The notes: generated from the letters alone by a model not told the origin. Counted from the stretch's first letter, positions 17,427 through 26,091 are shown. The stretch: DNA of 64,000 bases from Clostridium_B lapidicellarium (GCF_041224415.1 NZ_JBGFFE010000011.1:1-64000); one strand, 5' to 3'. A program made the numbers and translations.

Positions 17427-18698
17427 TTAAAAGTCCCTTTTCTGCATTTCCAGCAGATAGGCAGGGGCTATTCTTATAATTTTGTCTTTGACCTTCAATA
17501 CAATGGTTTCGTAAGATTGATTTATACACTTTGGATTTGTTGCCTTGCTCAGATACCCTAGGATTTCTGCACTGTATGCTTTGTCCTTATTTTTATAATA
17601 TATGTCTTTTAAACTGCTGGCTGAAGGGCTCAGCAATTTCCATCCCTTTAATTTCTCCATTTTTTCATTTAAATTGTTAAAGACGATGATTGACTCCAAA
17701 TCAGAAATTTTTTTGGAAATATCTGTACTTTCCTCCCTGATCCTGTATTTTATCAGATCCAGGAACTCATCTTCATGGATTATTTTAATATTGTATCCCT
17801 GATCTTTTAGTTCAGCTGCCTTTTGTTCCTTGGAACTCACTCCGGAACCTCCAACTAAATATTTATCCTGAATTCCTGCAATTAGGTAGTCTGTTTTCTT
17901 TGACACGCTGCTTTTAAGTATACCCCCCAGATTAACTACCTTCTGCATGGCATCTTTTCTGCTTAAGTTTTCCAGATTACCCGTGAAGACCACGGCCTTT
18001 TTGTAAAATGGATTGGAAGTGTCAATACTGCCGGAGTCAGGTTTGATTTCAGATATTTTAACTGCATTGAACTTGTCCTTAAAATTAGAACTGCTTTTTT
18101 TGAAAAGTTCTATCTTGGGATGCAAATCCCTGAAATCTTTTATCGGAACGCTTGTATATGTATTGCAGAAGGATTCAAGGCTTTTTCGTTGGGAACGTTT
18201 CACGCATTCGATAACAAGGTTGGCGCAGGTTAGGGCGTCATCCAGGGAATTATGATGGTGGCCCAGGTCTATACCGAAATATTTGGCACGTTCTTCCAGA
18301 GATCTGCCTATCCTTTTGCCTCTGCACAGTCTTGTGGATATTGGTATGCTGCACACATATTTGAAATTTGGCATAGGTATCTTATACCATGATAGACAGT
18401 TTTTAAGTACAGACATATCGAAGGCAGCATTGTGGGCGACCAGTAAATTGTCTCCGTTGAAATAATTGCTTATTTTTTCCCATATGATGGGGAAAAGCGG
18501 CGAATTTTTAACATCTTCCGGGGTTATTCCGTTGATGGATATGTTTTTTTTACTGAAATTAAGAGTCGGCGGATGAATTAGGAAGTATTCACTTTTACAT
18601 ATTTCATTGTTTTCTACGGCGGCAATACCTATAGAACATGCACTGGTATATTTGTTGTTGGATGTTTCAAAATCTATAGCTACAAAATCAAATGACAT
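17427..18698 (-). CDS. DEDD exonuclease with BRCT domain
   Basis: 423 aa. Residues 1-170 are a DnaQ-type 3'-5' exonuclease: ExoI motif FVAIDFETSNN (Asp8, Glu10), ExoII LLVAHNAAFDMSVL, ExoIII HHNSLDDALTCANL (His and Asp). Residues about 225-305 form a BRCT domain (FYKKAVVFTGNLENLSRKDAMQKVVNLGGILKSSVSKKTDYLIAG), as also found in NAD-dependent DNA ligases. The C-terminal 110 residues are not recognised. Such DnaQ-BRCT proteins are common in Firmicutes and are presumed to act in DNA repair or RNA trimming. Start ATG 18698, ribosome binding site AGAAGAGGGATTATT. Confidence 0.85.
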   Translation of the reverse strand: MSFDFVAIDFETSNNKYTSACSIGIAAVENNEICKSEYFLIHPPTLNFSKKNISINGITPEDVKNSPLFPIIWEKISNYFNGDNLLVAHNAAFDMSVLKNCLSWYKIPMPNFKYVCSIPISTRLCRGKRIGRSLEERAKYFGIDLGHHHNSLDDALTCANLVIECVKRSQRKSLESFCNTYTSVPIKDFRDLHPKIELFKKSSSNFKDKFNAVKISEIKPDSGSIDTSNPFYKKAVVFTGNLENLSRKDAMQKVVNLGGILKSSVSKKTDYLIAGIQDKYLVGGSGVSSKEQKAAELKDQGYNIKIIHEDEFLDLIKYRIREESTDISKKISDLESIIVFNNLNEKMEKLKGWKLLSPSASSLKDIYYKNKDKAYSAEILGYLSKATNPKCINQSYETIVLKVKDKIIRIAPAYLLEMQKRDF

Positions 18699-18891
18699 AA
18701 TAATCCCTCTTCTATTGTCTTTTTAAATATCAAATCTACTACATGATTATTATATATAATTTATAGATGTTTATCAATTTTAATATACATTTTTTCATCA
18801 ATTGTAATAAGTAGAATATATTTTAAAATATTTGAAAATAATATTAAAGTCATTATTTCCAGAATAATAGCTAGAGAGGAGAATATAAAAT

Positions 18892-18998
18892 TGGGGAAAA
18901 ATATGTTTATCAGAATAATATGTATATTTATAATGATAATAATAATGGGCATTTCAGGAGAGGTTAATAAAACTTCAGGAATTTCTCCCAGTGGGTGA
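18892..18998 (+). other. Signal-peptide segment out of frame with the following epimerase
   Basis: After AGAGAGGAGAATATAAAA, a frame from TTG 18892 or ATG 18903 encodes MFIRIICIFIMIIIMGISG and then EVNKTSGISPSG before a TGA at 18996. It is a textbook secretion signal, has the only good ribosome binding site of the locus, and stops eight bases into the next gene, which is shifted by one base. A single base change would join the two. Confidence 0.65.
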
Positions 18999-20106
18999 GA
19001 CAATTAAAAATCAGGGGGAAGAAATATTGAAAAACAGCCGCCGGCTGCAAAACAGTGGAAGATATAAAAGGGCCATAGACGGATACAATATAATTTTATC
19101 GAATTCAAAATTCCCAGATTGTTCTATAAATGAAGCCAAGGTATGCAAGCTTCTGGCAGAACAAAAACAGCCTGTTTTAAAAAATTATTCTTTTTTACCC
19201 GAGTATATAACTGTTGCGAAGAGCGGGGGGAATTATTATAGAGACAATAAATGCAGTTATGTTTTATATGAGAGGTACAGTACCTTTAAAAAGTATTTCA
19301 ACAAGCAGCAGGATTGGGTTTATATACAATCTTCCAGTTTTAAGTTTGATGAAAATGGAGTGCCGATGGTAAAATATGATGAAAAATTTTATTATAATAC
19401 AGTTACCATATGTCAGTATGCTCTCCATCTATATGATAAATATATTGATGGAAAAGGTAGTAAAGATAAATTTTTGAACATAGCTGATTTTTTGATAGAA
19501 AATGTGAAAAAAGATGGATCTCTAAGGTATGGGTTTAAATATAACCATTATGAATGTTTAAACGAAGGATGGACCTCAAGTATGTCTCAAGGTCAGGCGT
19601 TGAGTGTGCTTGCCAGAGCCTATTATTTAACCAAAAACTCCAAGTATGTAAAATCAGGGCAGAAGGTGTTAGGGTATCTGTTGACCCCTATTTCAGAAGG
19701 AGGAGTGATGGATGATTTGGGAGCGTTAAATGGGAAATTAAAAAATAAGATATTTTTTCAACAATATGTAAATTCCACCCCAACTTATACTTTAAATGGA
19801 CATATATTTACCCTGATAGGGCTTTATGACTGGAGTAAGGTATATTGCCCGGAAAATATATATTATTGTAATATTGCCGGACAATACTGGAAAAAAGGTC
19901 TTGATAGCTTGAAGTGCATATTGCCTTACTATGATATAGGGAGTTTCACTTCTTATGATCTCTACCATATTGTAAAAAGATCTTTTCCCAGCAGTTCGGA
20001 TTTTTATCATTCCATTCATATAGAACAGATGAATGTATTGTACAATATTACTGGAGACGAATATTTTAAAAAGTTGAGAGATCTTTGGATTTCTTATGTA
20101 AAATAA
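18991..20106 (+). CDS. D-glucuronyl C5-epimerase-like protein (C5-epim_C), 5' end frameshifted
   Basis: 371 aa as read from GTG 18991. Residues about 75-371 match the C-terminal catalytic (alpha/alpha-barrel) domain of glucuronyl C5-epimerases: FDENGVPMVKYDEKFYYNTVTICQYALHLYDKY, DGSLRYGFKYN, WTSSMSQGQALSVLARAYYLT and SYDLYHI. In animals the enzyme acts on heparan; the bacterial homologues are poorly characterised and may act on cell-surface or host glycans. No ribosome binding site fits GTG 18991, whereas the preceding frame carries a signal peptide, so the native protein is probably exported and about 33 residues longer. Either the gene is inactive, the sequence has an error, or a programmed shift occurs. 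Confidence 0.7.
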   Translation: MGETIKNQGEEILKNSRRLQNSGRYKRAIDGYNIILSNSKFPDCSINEAKVCKLLAEQKQPVLKNYSFLPEYITVAKSGGNYYRDNKCSYVLYERYSTFKKYFNKQQDWVYIQSSSFKFDENGVPMVKYDEKFYYNTVTICQYALHLYDKYIDGKGSKDKFLNIADFLIENVKKDGSLRYGFKYNHYECLNEGWTSSMSQGQALSVLARAYYLTKNSKYVKSGQKVLGYLLTPISEGGVMDDLGALNGKLKNKIFFQQYVNSTPTYTLNGHIFTLIGLYDWSKVYCPENIYYCNIAGQYWKKGLDSLKCILPYYDIGSFTSYDLYHIVKRSFPSSSDFYHSIHIEQMNVLYNITGDEYFKKLRDLWISYVK

Positions 20107-20164
20107 TGTATTTTTATAAATTGATAAATAATTAACCATAATATTGATAAAAATATAACTTTTC

Positions 20165-20200
20165 TTGACATATTATATAAGAATGTTATTATAAAATAAC
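20165..20200 (+). promoter_or_regulatory. Promoter with overlapping palindrome upstream of aldehyde dehydrogenase
   Basis: TTGACA at 20165-20170 with a TTATAA/ATTATA -10 box at 20188-20194. GTTATT (20185-20190) and AATAAC (20195-20200) make an inverted repeat covering the -10 box, as expected for a repressor site. Confidence 0.55.
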
Positions 20201-20230
20201 CAATTATTAAAAAATATTTGAGGTGATTTT

Positions 20231-21724
20231 ATGATATCAAAGCAGCAGATTCAAAAAGCAGTGGATAAAGAATATAAATTGTATATAGACGGTAATTGGG
20301 TGGACAGCAGTGGGAACGACAGAATAAAAAGTTATAATCCTTCCGATGGAAGCCTCTTATCAGAATTTATAGATGCGACAGATGTAGATGTGGACAGAGC
20401 TGTGGATTCTGCCCACAGGGCTTTTAAAAACTGGAAATCAGTTGGACGTGAGCAAAGAAGCAGGTTGCTTTTAAAGATAGCCGATATTATAGATGAAAAC
20501 AGGGAACACCTTGCACTGGTAGAGACACTGGATAATGGCAAACCTCTCCGTGAGACTCTCAATGTGGACGTGCCTGCCAGTGCGGATCATTTTAGATATT
20601 TTGCAGCGGCAGTAAGGATGGAAGAGGGTACCGCCCAGGATATAGACAGGGATACGTTGAGTATTGTATTAAGAGAACCTATAGGAGTAGTCGGACAGAT
20701 AGTTCCATGGAACTTTCCGATACTTATGGCTGCGTGGAAAATTGCACCTGCACTTGCAGCAGGGGATGCCATAGTTATTCACCCTTCATCTTCCACGTCC
20801 CTAAGTCTACTTGAACTGGTGAAACTTATAGGTGATATACTTCCCAGAGGTGTATTGAATGTTATTACAGGCAGGGGAGCAAAATCCGGAGATTATATGC
20901 TTGGACATAAGGGTTTCAACAAACTTGCCTTTACAGGTTCTACGGAAATAGGTTACAGGGTGGCAAAACAAGCTGCTGATAAACTTATACCTGCAACACT
21001 TGAACTGGGTGGAAAATCCGCCAACATATTCTTTGAGGATGCTCCCTGGGAAAAGGCCATTGAGGGTGCACAGCTGGGTATATTATTTAATCAGGGACAG
21101 GTTTGTTGTGCAGGTTCCAGGTTATTTGTTCAAGATAAAATATATGATAAATTTTTAGCCGGAATAAAAGATGCCTTTGACAAAGTAAGAGTTGGGCTCC
21201 CGTGGAAAGATGGAATCCAAATGGGTGCGCAGGTAAATCACAGACAGCTTGAAAAAATTCTGAACTATGTAAAAATAGGACAAGAGGAAGGGGCATCTCT
21301 TGTGACTGGAGGATATAAAATAAATGAATGTGAACTCAAAAAAGGTGAATTTATAAGGCCTACAATTCTGGCAGATGCTAAGAACGACATGAGGATATCA
21401 CAAGAGGAGATATTTGGGCCTGTGGCTACAGTAATAAAGTTTAAGGATGAAGAAGAAGCTATAAAGCTTGCCAATGATTCAGAATATGGTCTCGGAGGAG
21501 CAGTTTGGACAAGAGATATAAACAGAGCCCTGAGAGTCGCGAAATCAGTAGAAACTGGTAGAATGTGGGTGAATACCTACAATCAACTTCCGGCAGGGGC
21601 GCCCTTTGGTGGGTATAAAAAATCTGGAATTGGAAGAGAAACCTATAAATCCATTTTAAATGCCTATACCCAAACCAAAAATATATTTGTAAGTATAGGC
21701 GAAAATAAGTTGGGATTGTATTGA
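20231..21724 (+). CDS. NAD(P)-dependent aldehyde dehydrogenase
   Basis: 497 aa, full length for the ALDH superfamily. It shows the oxyanion asparagine in GQIVPWNFPI, the coenzyme motif FTGSTEIGYRV, the general base Glu in ATLELGGKSANI and the nucleophile Cys292 in FNQGQVCCAGSR. Residue order and the C-terminal FGGYKKSGIGRE place it with class 1/betaine-aldehyde type enzymes oxidising medium aliphatic aldehydes to acids. The physiological aldehyde is not predictable. It is monocistronic, with ribosome binding site TTGAGGTG and a terminator at 21745-21788. A palindrome over its -10 box suggests a repressor encoded elsewhere. Confidence 0.92.
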   Translation: MISKQQIQKAVDKEYKLYIDGNWVDSSGNDRIKSYNPSDGSLLSEFIDATDVDVDRAVDSAHRAFKNWKSVGREQRSRLLLKIADIIDENREHLALVETLDNGKPLRETLNVDVPASADHFRYFAAAVRMEEGTAQDIDRDTLSIVLREPIGVVGQIVPWNFPILMAAWKIAPALAAGDAIVIHPSSSTSLSLLELVKLIGDILPRGVLNVITGRGAKSGDYMLGHKGFNKLAFTGSTEIGYRVAKQAADKLIPATLELGGKSANIFFEDAPWEKAIEGAQLGILFNQGQVCCAGSRLFVQDKIYDKFLAGIKDAFDKVRVGLPWKDGIQMGAQVNHRQLEKILNYVKIGQEEGASLVTGGYKINECELKKGEFIRPTILADAKNDMRISQEEIFGPVATVIKFKDEEEAIKLANDSEYGLGGAVWTRDINRALRVAKSVETGRMWVNTYNQLPAGAPFGGYKKSGIGRETYKSILNAYTQTKNIFVSIGENKLGLY

Positions 21725-21744
21725 TTAGAACAATTAAAGTAAAG

Positions 21745-21788
21745 ATATACCTGGGTTTAGTTTTACATGAACTCAGGTATATTTTTTA
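21745..21788 (+). terminator. Terminator after aldehyde dehydrogenase
   Basis: ATATACCTG (21745-21753) pairs with CAGGTATAT (21774-21782), extended by GTT/AAC-type pairs, followed by TTTTTT. Confidence 0.85.
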
Positions 21789-21802
21789 ACCCAAAAATGA
21801 CT

Positions 21803-21846
21803 TGACAATTCAATATTGGGTTGGATGAATAATTCAATATTGAATT
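21803..21846. promoter_or_regulatory. Promoter-like box with repeated AATTCAATATTG operator
   Basis: AATTCAATATTG occurs at 21807-21818 and again at 21831-21842, where it is part of a perfect 16-base palindrome ending at 21846. A TTGACA at 21803 with TGAATA 17 bases later lies under the repeats. The pattern looks like a repressed promoter; the target could be the downstream regulator unit. The rest of 21847-22310 holds the sigma-54 elements and a hairpin described separately. Confidence 0.45.
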
Positions 21847-21984
21847 ATTTAGTTAAAATACCGGTTTTTTTTAGATAATACATGTATTGAAAAAATAGTT
21901 ATAACCCTTGAATTCTCCCTTAAAAGGAGCTTTTTTTAATTGATTACTATTGTAACTGGCATGGTAGTTGCATCTATATATTGA

Positions 21985-22000
21985 CAAACATATTTGTTTG
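21985..22000. promoter_or_regulatory. Palindromic upstream site, second sigma-54 unit
   Basis: CAAACA (21985-21990), TATT, TGTTTG (21995-22000) is a perfect inverted repeat of the same layout as the site at 6205-6220 (6-4-6). It lies about 50 bases before a GG-N10-GC element. Confidence 0.5.
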
Positions 22001-22046
22001 AAATCAAGAAATTTCTGGAAGGGAGTGATTTTGTGGATTTCTGTTA

Positions 22047-22062
22047 TTGGAAATTTTATTGC
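22047..22062 (+). promoter_or_regulatory. Candidate sigma-54 promoter of the transporter/amidohydrolase unit
   Basis: TTGGAAATTTTATTGC: GG at 22049-22050, ten bases, GC at 22061-22062. The -12 half (TTGC) is good, while the -24 half has A instead of C after GG, so it is weaker than the other two in the window. It would give a 235-base leader before the regulator gene, implying autoregulation. Confidence 0.5.
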
Positions 22063-22165
22063 GGATGAATATTCTGATAGGCTATTGTAACTGTAAACGT
22101 TAAGCTTTTGAATCTCGGAAGTATTTTAGGAGATCATGGAAGTACCTAAGGAAAATTATCTTTGA

Positions 22166-22208
22166 TTCTTTGATTCTTAACATTGTGTTAAAGTATAAAA
22201 TCAAAGAA
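22166..22208 (+). other. Long imperfect hairpin in the regulator leader
   Basis: TTCTTTGAT (22166-22174) pairs with ATCAAAGAA (22200-22208) and the interior CTTAACA / TGTTAA extends the stem around a TTG loop. No run of T follows, so it is not a terminator. It may be an RNA element or an operator. Confidence 0.45.
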
Positions 22209-22310
22209 ATATAATATGATTTATTATATTTTCAAAATAAGGGTATATGAATTAAAAATATCAAACTATTTTGAGAAAATAAATACTTATTTACAAAGGA
22301 GTGGTACTTA

Positions 22311-23552
22311 GTGCTACTAAATATTTATTCTTCCGGGACGATTATAACTGATTTAAATGGTGTGATTCTGGATTTTAATTCTATAGCAGAAAGTATCTTG
22401 AAAAATTCCCAACTTAGGGGGAAAAATATTAGAATTTATCTTGAAAATATGAATTGTGGGAAATTATATGTGACTGAATGCCAGCATTGTAAAATTTATA
22501 TGATGAAAATAAATGAAAATTATAGATTTAAGAAACATAAAAAAAAGAATAAATGTTTTGGTACCAGAAATACAGCAAATTCTGTGGAGTTTAGAAGTGA
22601 AAAAATAAAAAAATTATCTGCATCCGTAGAAAAGCTTTCTACAAAAGATGTTAATTTACTGCTTCTTGGAGAATCCGGCACGGGAAAAACGTTTTTGGCA
22701 AATAAAATTCATAATTTAAGTTTAAGAAAGAATAAACCCTTTGTAACTATTAATTGTACTACCATACCAGAAGAACTGATAGAATCGGAGCTGTTTGGAT
22801 ATGAAAAAGGAAGTTTTACGGGAGCTTCTTTAAATGGTAAGGAAGGGCTTGTGGAACAAGCTAATATGGGAACTCTTTTTTTGGATGAAATTGGTGAACT
22901 AGCTCCTACCGTACAGGCAAAACTGCTCCAATTAGTCGAGGAAAAAACTTATATTCCCATAGGATCGGTTTATCCTAGAAAAGTAGATATTAGAATAATA
23001 GCAGCTACAAATCGAAATTTAATTCAGCTTGTAAGAAATGGTGTATTTAGACAGGATCTATATTATAGATTGGCTTTGGGAGTAATAAAAATTCCACCTT
23101 TGAGGGAGAGAAAAGAAGATATAAATATACTGCTGAATTATTATTTGAATTTATTTAATAAAAAATATGATACTAGAATCGAATTATCTGAATATTCACG
23201 AAAAATGTTGAACAACTATTCTTGGCCGGGCAATATAAGAGAACTTGAGAATTCTTTAGAAGTCCTGGTGATAAACGCACCTTTTACCAATTATATAATT
23301 TCTAAAAAGGATTTGCCTGAAAACATTACAGGATTATCGAGAGCTGAGTTAGTGGATAAAAATACGGCTATTGTGAATCGAGTTGACCCCGAGCTGCGTC
23401 AGGTATTTGATTTAAATAAAAATATAAACAATTATAAAGCTGGAATTGTAAGGAAAGCTAAAAAAATATATAAAAGTTCTTATAAAGTGGCTAGATATTT
23501 AAATATTTCACAGAGTACCGCTTCTAGATTGATATCAAAATATTGCAAGTAA
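22311..23552 (+). CDS. Sigma-54-dependent regulator with TyrR-like HTH
   Basis: 413 aa. A short N-terminal PAS-like segment (GTIITDLNGVILDFNSIAESIL) and a small linker with three cysteines (MNCGKLYVTECQHCKIY, residues about 45-62), then the AAA+ domain: Walker A LGESGTGKT, GSFTGA loop, Walker B GTLFLDEIGEL, arginine finger region and NIRELENSLE. The C-terminal HTH (YKVARYLNISQSTASRLISKY) is TyrR-like rather than Fis-like. The gene is directly followed, 44 to 56 bases on, by a transporter and an amidohydrolase that it presumably controls. The cysteine cluster could bind metal or sense redox state; inference. GTG start after AAAGGAG. Confidence 0.87.
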   Translation: MLLNIYSSGTIITDLNGVILDFNSIAESILKNSQLRGKNIRIYLENMNCGKLYVTECQHCKIYMMKINENYRFKKHKKKNKCFGTRNTANSVEFRSEKIKKLSASVEKLSTKDVNLLLLGESGTGKTFLANKIHNLSLRKNKPFVTINCTTIPEELIESELFGYEKGSFTGASLNGKEGLVEQANMGTLFLDEIGELAPTVQAKLLQLVEEKTYIPIGSVYPRKVDIRIIAATNRNLIQLVRNGVFRQDLYYRLALGVIKIPPLRERKEDINILLNYYLNLFNKKYDTRIELSEYSRKMLNNYSWPGNIRELENSLEVLVINAPFTNYIISKKDLPENITGLSRAELVDKNTAIVNRVDPELRQVFDLNKNINNYKAGIVRKAKKIYKSSYKVARYLNISQSTASRLISKYCK

Positions 23553-23602
23553 TTTAAAAAATAACGAAGATTAAAATTTTTTGTAATGTAAAGGAAGTGA
23601 AA

Positions 23603-24802
23603 TTGTTAATGGTATTTACATCTGTTGAATGTTTTCTGATAGTAATGGCATTTTTACTGATAGGAGAAGTTGTGTCGGAAAAAACAAAAGCTTATGTTCC
23701 TTCGGTATTTATCTCGGCTGTTCTGTTTTTGATAGGGTTTTGGACATTTGCACCAAAGGATATAGTTGTAAGAGCATCTTTTGGCAAAGAGTTCATACAG
23801 ATTACCATGAGTCTTCTTCTTGTACATCTGGGTACTCTTATGAGCCTGAGAAAATTGATAGCACAGTGGAAGGCGGTAGTAGTCGCAGTCTGCGGCATAT
23901 GTGGAATTATGGCTTTGACCATGAGTGTGGGGCTGTTGTTGTTTGACTGGCATACGGTTATCGCCGCAACACCGCCTCTTACAGGGGGAATAGTGGCGGC
24001 CCTTCTCATGTCCGAGGGTTTGAAAGCCAAAGGTATTACTACTCTTGCTGTACTTCCAATAGCAATGTTTATAACTCACAGTTTTTTTGGATATCCCATT
24101 ACTTCTTGGTGTTTAAAGAAAGAAGGCAAAAGGATTGTGAAGGGTTTTAGGGAAAGCGGTCCCGATCCAAAAGTGATTAAAGAAGGAAGCATGTTTCAGG
24201 ATGAGGGAAATAGCAGGAAAAAACTTATACCCGCACTTCCTGAAGCTTATCAGACTGCACCAATGATACTGTTTAAAGTGATATTGGTGTCCATGCTTGC
24301 GGGGTGGCTGTCTAAATTAACTGGAGGAGCTGTAAATCAGTATGTAATATGCCTCATACTTGGAGTTGTTTTTTGTGAACTTGGATTTTTGGAAGAGCAG
24401 TCCCTCGTCAAGGCAGGGGTATTCAACTGGCTTATAGCAGGGCTTTTAGCATATGTATTTTCTCAACTGTCCAGCGTTACGCCGTCACAGCTTCTGGGAA
24501 TAATAGGCCCTATAATTGTGCTTATAATATTGGGAATTCTCGGCATGTTTATAATGTCAATGCTTGTGGGAAGGCATCTTGGGTTTTCAAAGGAGATGGC
24601 TTTTGCCTGTGCACTTACGGCACTTTTTGGATTCCCGGCAGATTATGTTATAACAACAGAGGTCTGTAAGTCCATAGGCACTACGGAAGAGGAAAAAAAT
24701 TATCTGATAGATATATTGCTCCCGAGGATGCTGGTCGGTGGATTTATGACTGTATCCATTGCTTCTGTAATCATAGCCAGCATATTCCTTAAGCTATTAT
24801 AA
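23603..24802 (+). CDS. Integral membrane transporter of unknown substrate
   Basis: About 399 aa. TTG 23603 lies five bases behind AAGGAAG; GTG 23597 is too close and ATG 23609 is an alternative. Some 10-12 hydrophobic segments occur, with a cytosolic loop around residues 170-210 (KKEGKRIVKGFRESGPDPKV). The two glycine-rich stretches PPLTGGIVAALLMSEGLKAKG and ALFGFPADYVITTEVCKSIG appear in the two halves at equivalent positions, suggesting an inverted-repeat carrier fold like GltS-type sodium symporters. Its pairing with an M20 amidohydrolase and a dedicated sigma-54 regulator suggests uptake of an N-acylated amino acid or peptide. Confidence 0.7.
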   Translation: MLMVFTSVECFLIVMAFLLIGEVVSEKTKAYVPSVFISAVLFLIGFWTFAPKDIVVRASFGKEFIQITMSLLLVHLGTLMSLRKLIAQWKAVVVAVCGICGIMALTMSVGLLLFDWHTVIAATPPLTGGIVAALLMSEGLKAKGITTLAVLPIAMFITHSFFGYPITSWCLKKEGKRIVKGFRESGPDPKVIKEGSMFQDEGNSRKKLIPALPEAYQTAPMILFKVILVSMLAGWLSKLTGGAVNQYVICLILGVVFCELGFLEEQSLVKAGVFNWLIAGLLAYVFSQLSSVTPSQLLGIIGPIIVLIILGILGMFIMSMLVGRHLGFSKEMAFACALTALFGFPADYVITTEVCKSIGTTEEEKNYLIDILLPRMLVGGFMTVSIASVIIASIFLKLL

Positions 24803-24837
24803 ATTATTTATTTAAATTTTAGGAGGCGTTTTATTAT

Positions 24838-26010
24838 ATGGAAAGTGACATATTAGGTAAAGCAACAGATATCAAAGATTGGTTGGTAAATTTAAGAAGG
24901 GATTTTCACAGACATCCTGAACAATCATTTAAAGAATACAGGACGTCCAAAATAATTGCCCAAAATTTAATTAATATGGGTATTAAAGTAGATCATATTG
25001 GAGAAACGGGCATAGTTGGAATTTTAGAAGGAAATTCAAAGGGAAATGTTATTGCACTTAGAGCAGATATAGATGCATTGTCCGTAACTGAAAAGACAGG
25101 ACTTCCATTTTCATCGGAGAATATAGGTTATATGCATGCCTGTGGGCATGATTTTCATACTTCCATGCTTTTAGGTGCGGCCAAATTGTTGTCTGAGAGA
25201 AAAAATGAGTTGAAGGGAACTGTTAAATTTTTATTTCAGCCTGCGGAAGAGTTAGCGGAAGGGGCAAAACAAATGGTGCAGGGAGGAGCTCTTGAAAACC
25301 CGGACGTGGATTATATTTTTGGCATGCATGTGTGGTCGGATATACCTGTAAATAAAGTATCACTGCAAGAAGGACCTATTATGGCAAGTGCAGATACCTG
25401 GAAATTGAAAGTGCTTGGAAAGTCATGCCACGGATCTTCCTCCTGGGAGGGAGTTGATTCTTTAGTATGTTCTTCTGCAATAGTTCAGGGTATACAAACT
25501 ATAATTAGCAGAATAAATGATGTAAGAAGTCCCGTAGTAATAAATATAGGAACTATAAGGGGTGGAGAGAGGTTTAATATAACACCCGGTACCACTGAAA
25601 TGGAAGGTATGAACAGGACTTTCAATGTCAATATCAGAAATAAAATTCCAAAGTGGATGGAGAGGATAATTAAAAATACTTGCAGTGCCTATGGATGTGA
25701 TTACAAATTTGATTATAATTTCAAGTGTTCTGTGACTGATAATGAACCTAAATACACTAGATCTGCAATAGAATCCATAAAAAAATTTATGGGTGAAGAT
25801 GGGATTATAAATATAGATAGAATAATGGGTTCGGAAGATTTTTCTGAATATCTGGGAAAAATCCCCGGTTCATTAATGCTTCTTGGTGGTAGAAATGAGG
25901 AAAAAGGGTGTAATCATTCCCACCATTCAAATTATTTCAATGTAGATGAAGATGCCCTTCCAATAGGAACTGCAGCTTATACCCAAGTGGCCATTGATTT
26001 TCTTTCTTGA
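24838..26010 (+). CDS. M20 family amidohydrolase (N-acyl amino acid type)
   Basis: 390 aa, M20D/amidohydrolase family. Metal-ligand motifs are visible: ALRADIDALSVTEKTG, MHACGHDFHTSMLLGAAK (His and Cys/His ligands) and QPAEELAEGAKQM with the catalytic Glu pair; the final metal ligand is in CNHSHHSNYFNVDEDAL. Such enzymes hydrolyse N-acetyl or other N-acyl amino acids, hippurate-like or aminobenzoyl-glutamate conjugates in the cytosol. It follows the transporter by 36 bases with a perfect AGGAGG, and a terminator ends the unit at 26036-26091. Substrate is not determined. Confidence 0.88.
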   Translation: MESDILGKATDIKDWLVNLRRDFHRHPEQSFKEYRTSKIIAQNLINMGIKVDHIGETGIVGILEGNSKGNVIALRADIDALSVTEKTGLPFSSENIGYMHACGHDFHTSMLLGAAKLLSERKNELKGTVKFLFQPAEELAEGAKQMVQGGALENPDVDYIFGMHVWSDIPVNKVSLQEGPIMASADTWKLKVLGKSCHGSSSWEGVDSLVCSSAIVQGIQTIISRINDVRSPVVINIGTIRGGERFNITPGTTEMEGMNRTFNVNIRNKIPKWMERIIKNTCSAYGCDYKFDYNFKCSVTDNEPKYTRSAIESIKKFMGEDGIINIDRIMGSEDFSEYLGKIPGSLMLLGGRNEEKGCNHSHHSNYFNVDEDALPIGTAAYTQVAIDFLS

Positions 26011-26035
26011 ATCATGATATATAGTTAAGATCTTT

Positions 26036-26091
26036 AAAGTGCTGTAAAACTATTTTAGAAAGTGGATTTGCAGCACTTTACCATTTTTTTT
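26036..26091 (+). terminator. Terminator after the amidohydrolase
   Basis: AAAGTGCTG (26036-26044) and CAGCACTTT (26071-26079) form the stem; ACCATTTTTTTT follows. Confidence 0.8.

Noticed and set aside
18761..19003. 80-codon hydrophobic frame on the minus strand
   Set aside because: It is the reverse of the AT-rich promoter and signal-peptide region of the epimerase gene; no ribosome binding site and composition explains the Ile/Leu content.
22034..22069. Mini-ORF beginning GTG behind GGAAGGGAGTG in the second sigma-54 leader
   Set aside because: Only 11 codons and it overlaps the -24/-12 element, so it would be upstream of the expected start site; probably chance.
23654..24079. Minus-strand frame of 141 codons inside the carrier gene
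   Set aside because: Cys/Tyr/His-rich nonsense composition, lies fully within a membrane protein on the other strand; antisense shadow.
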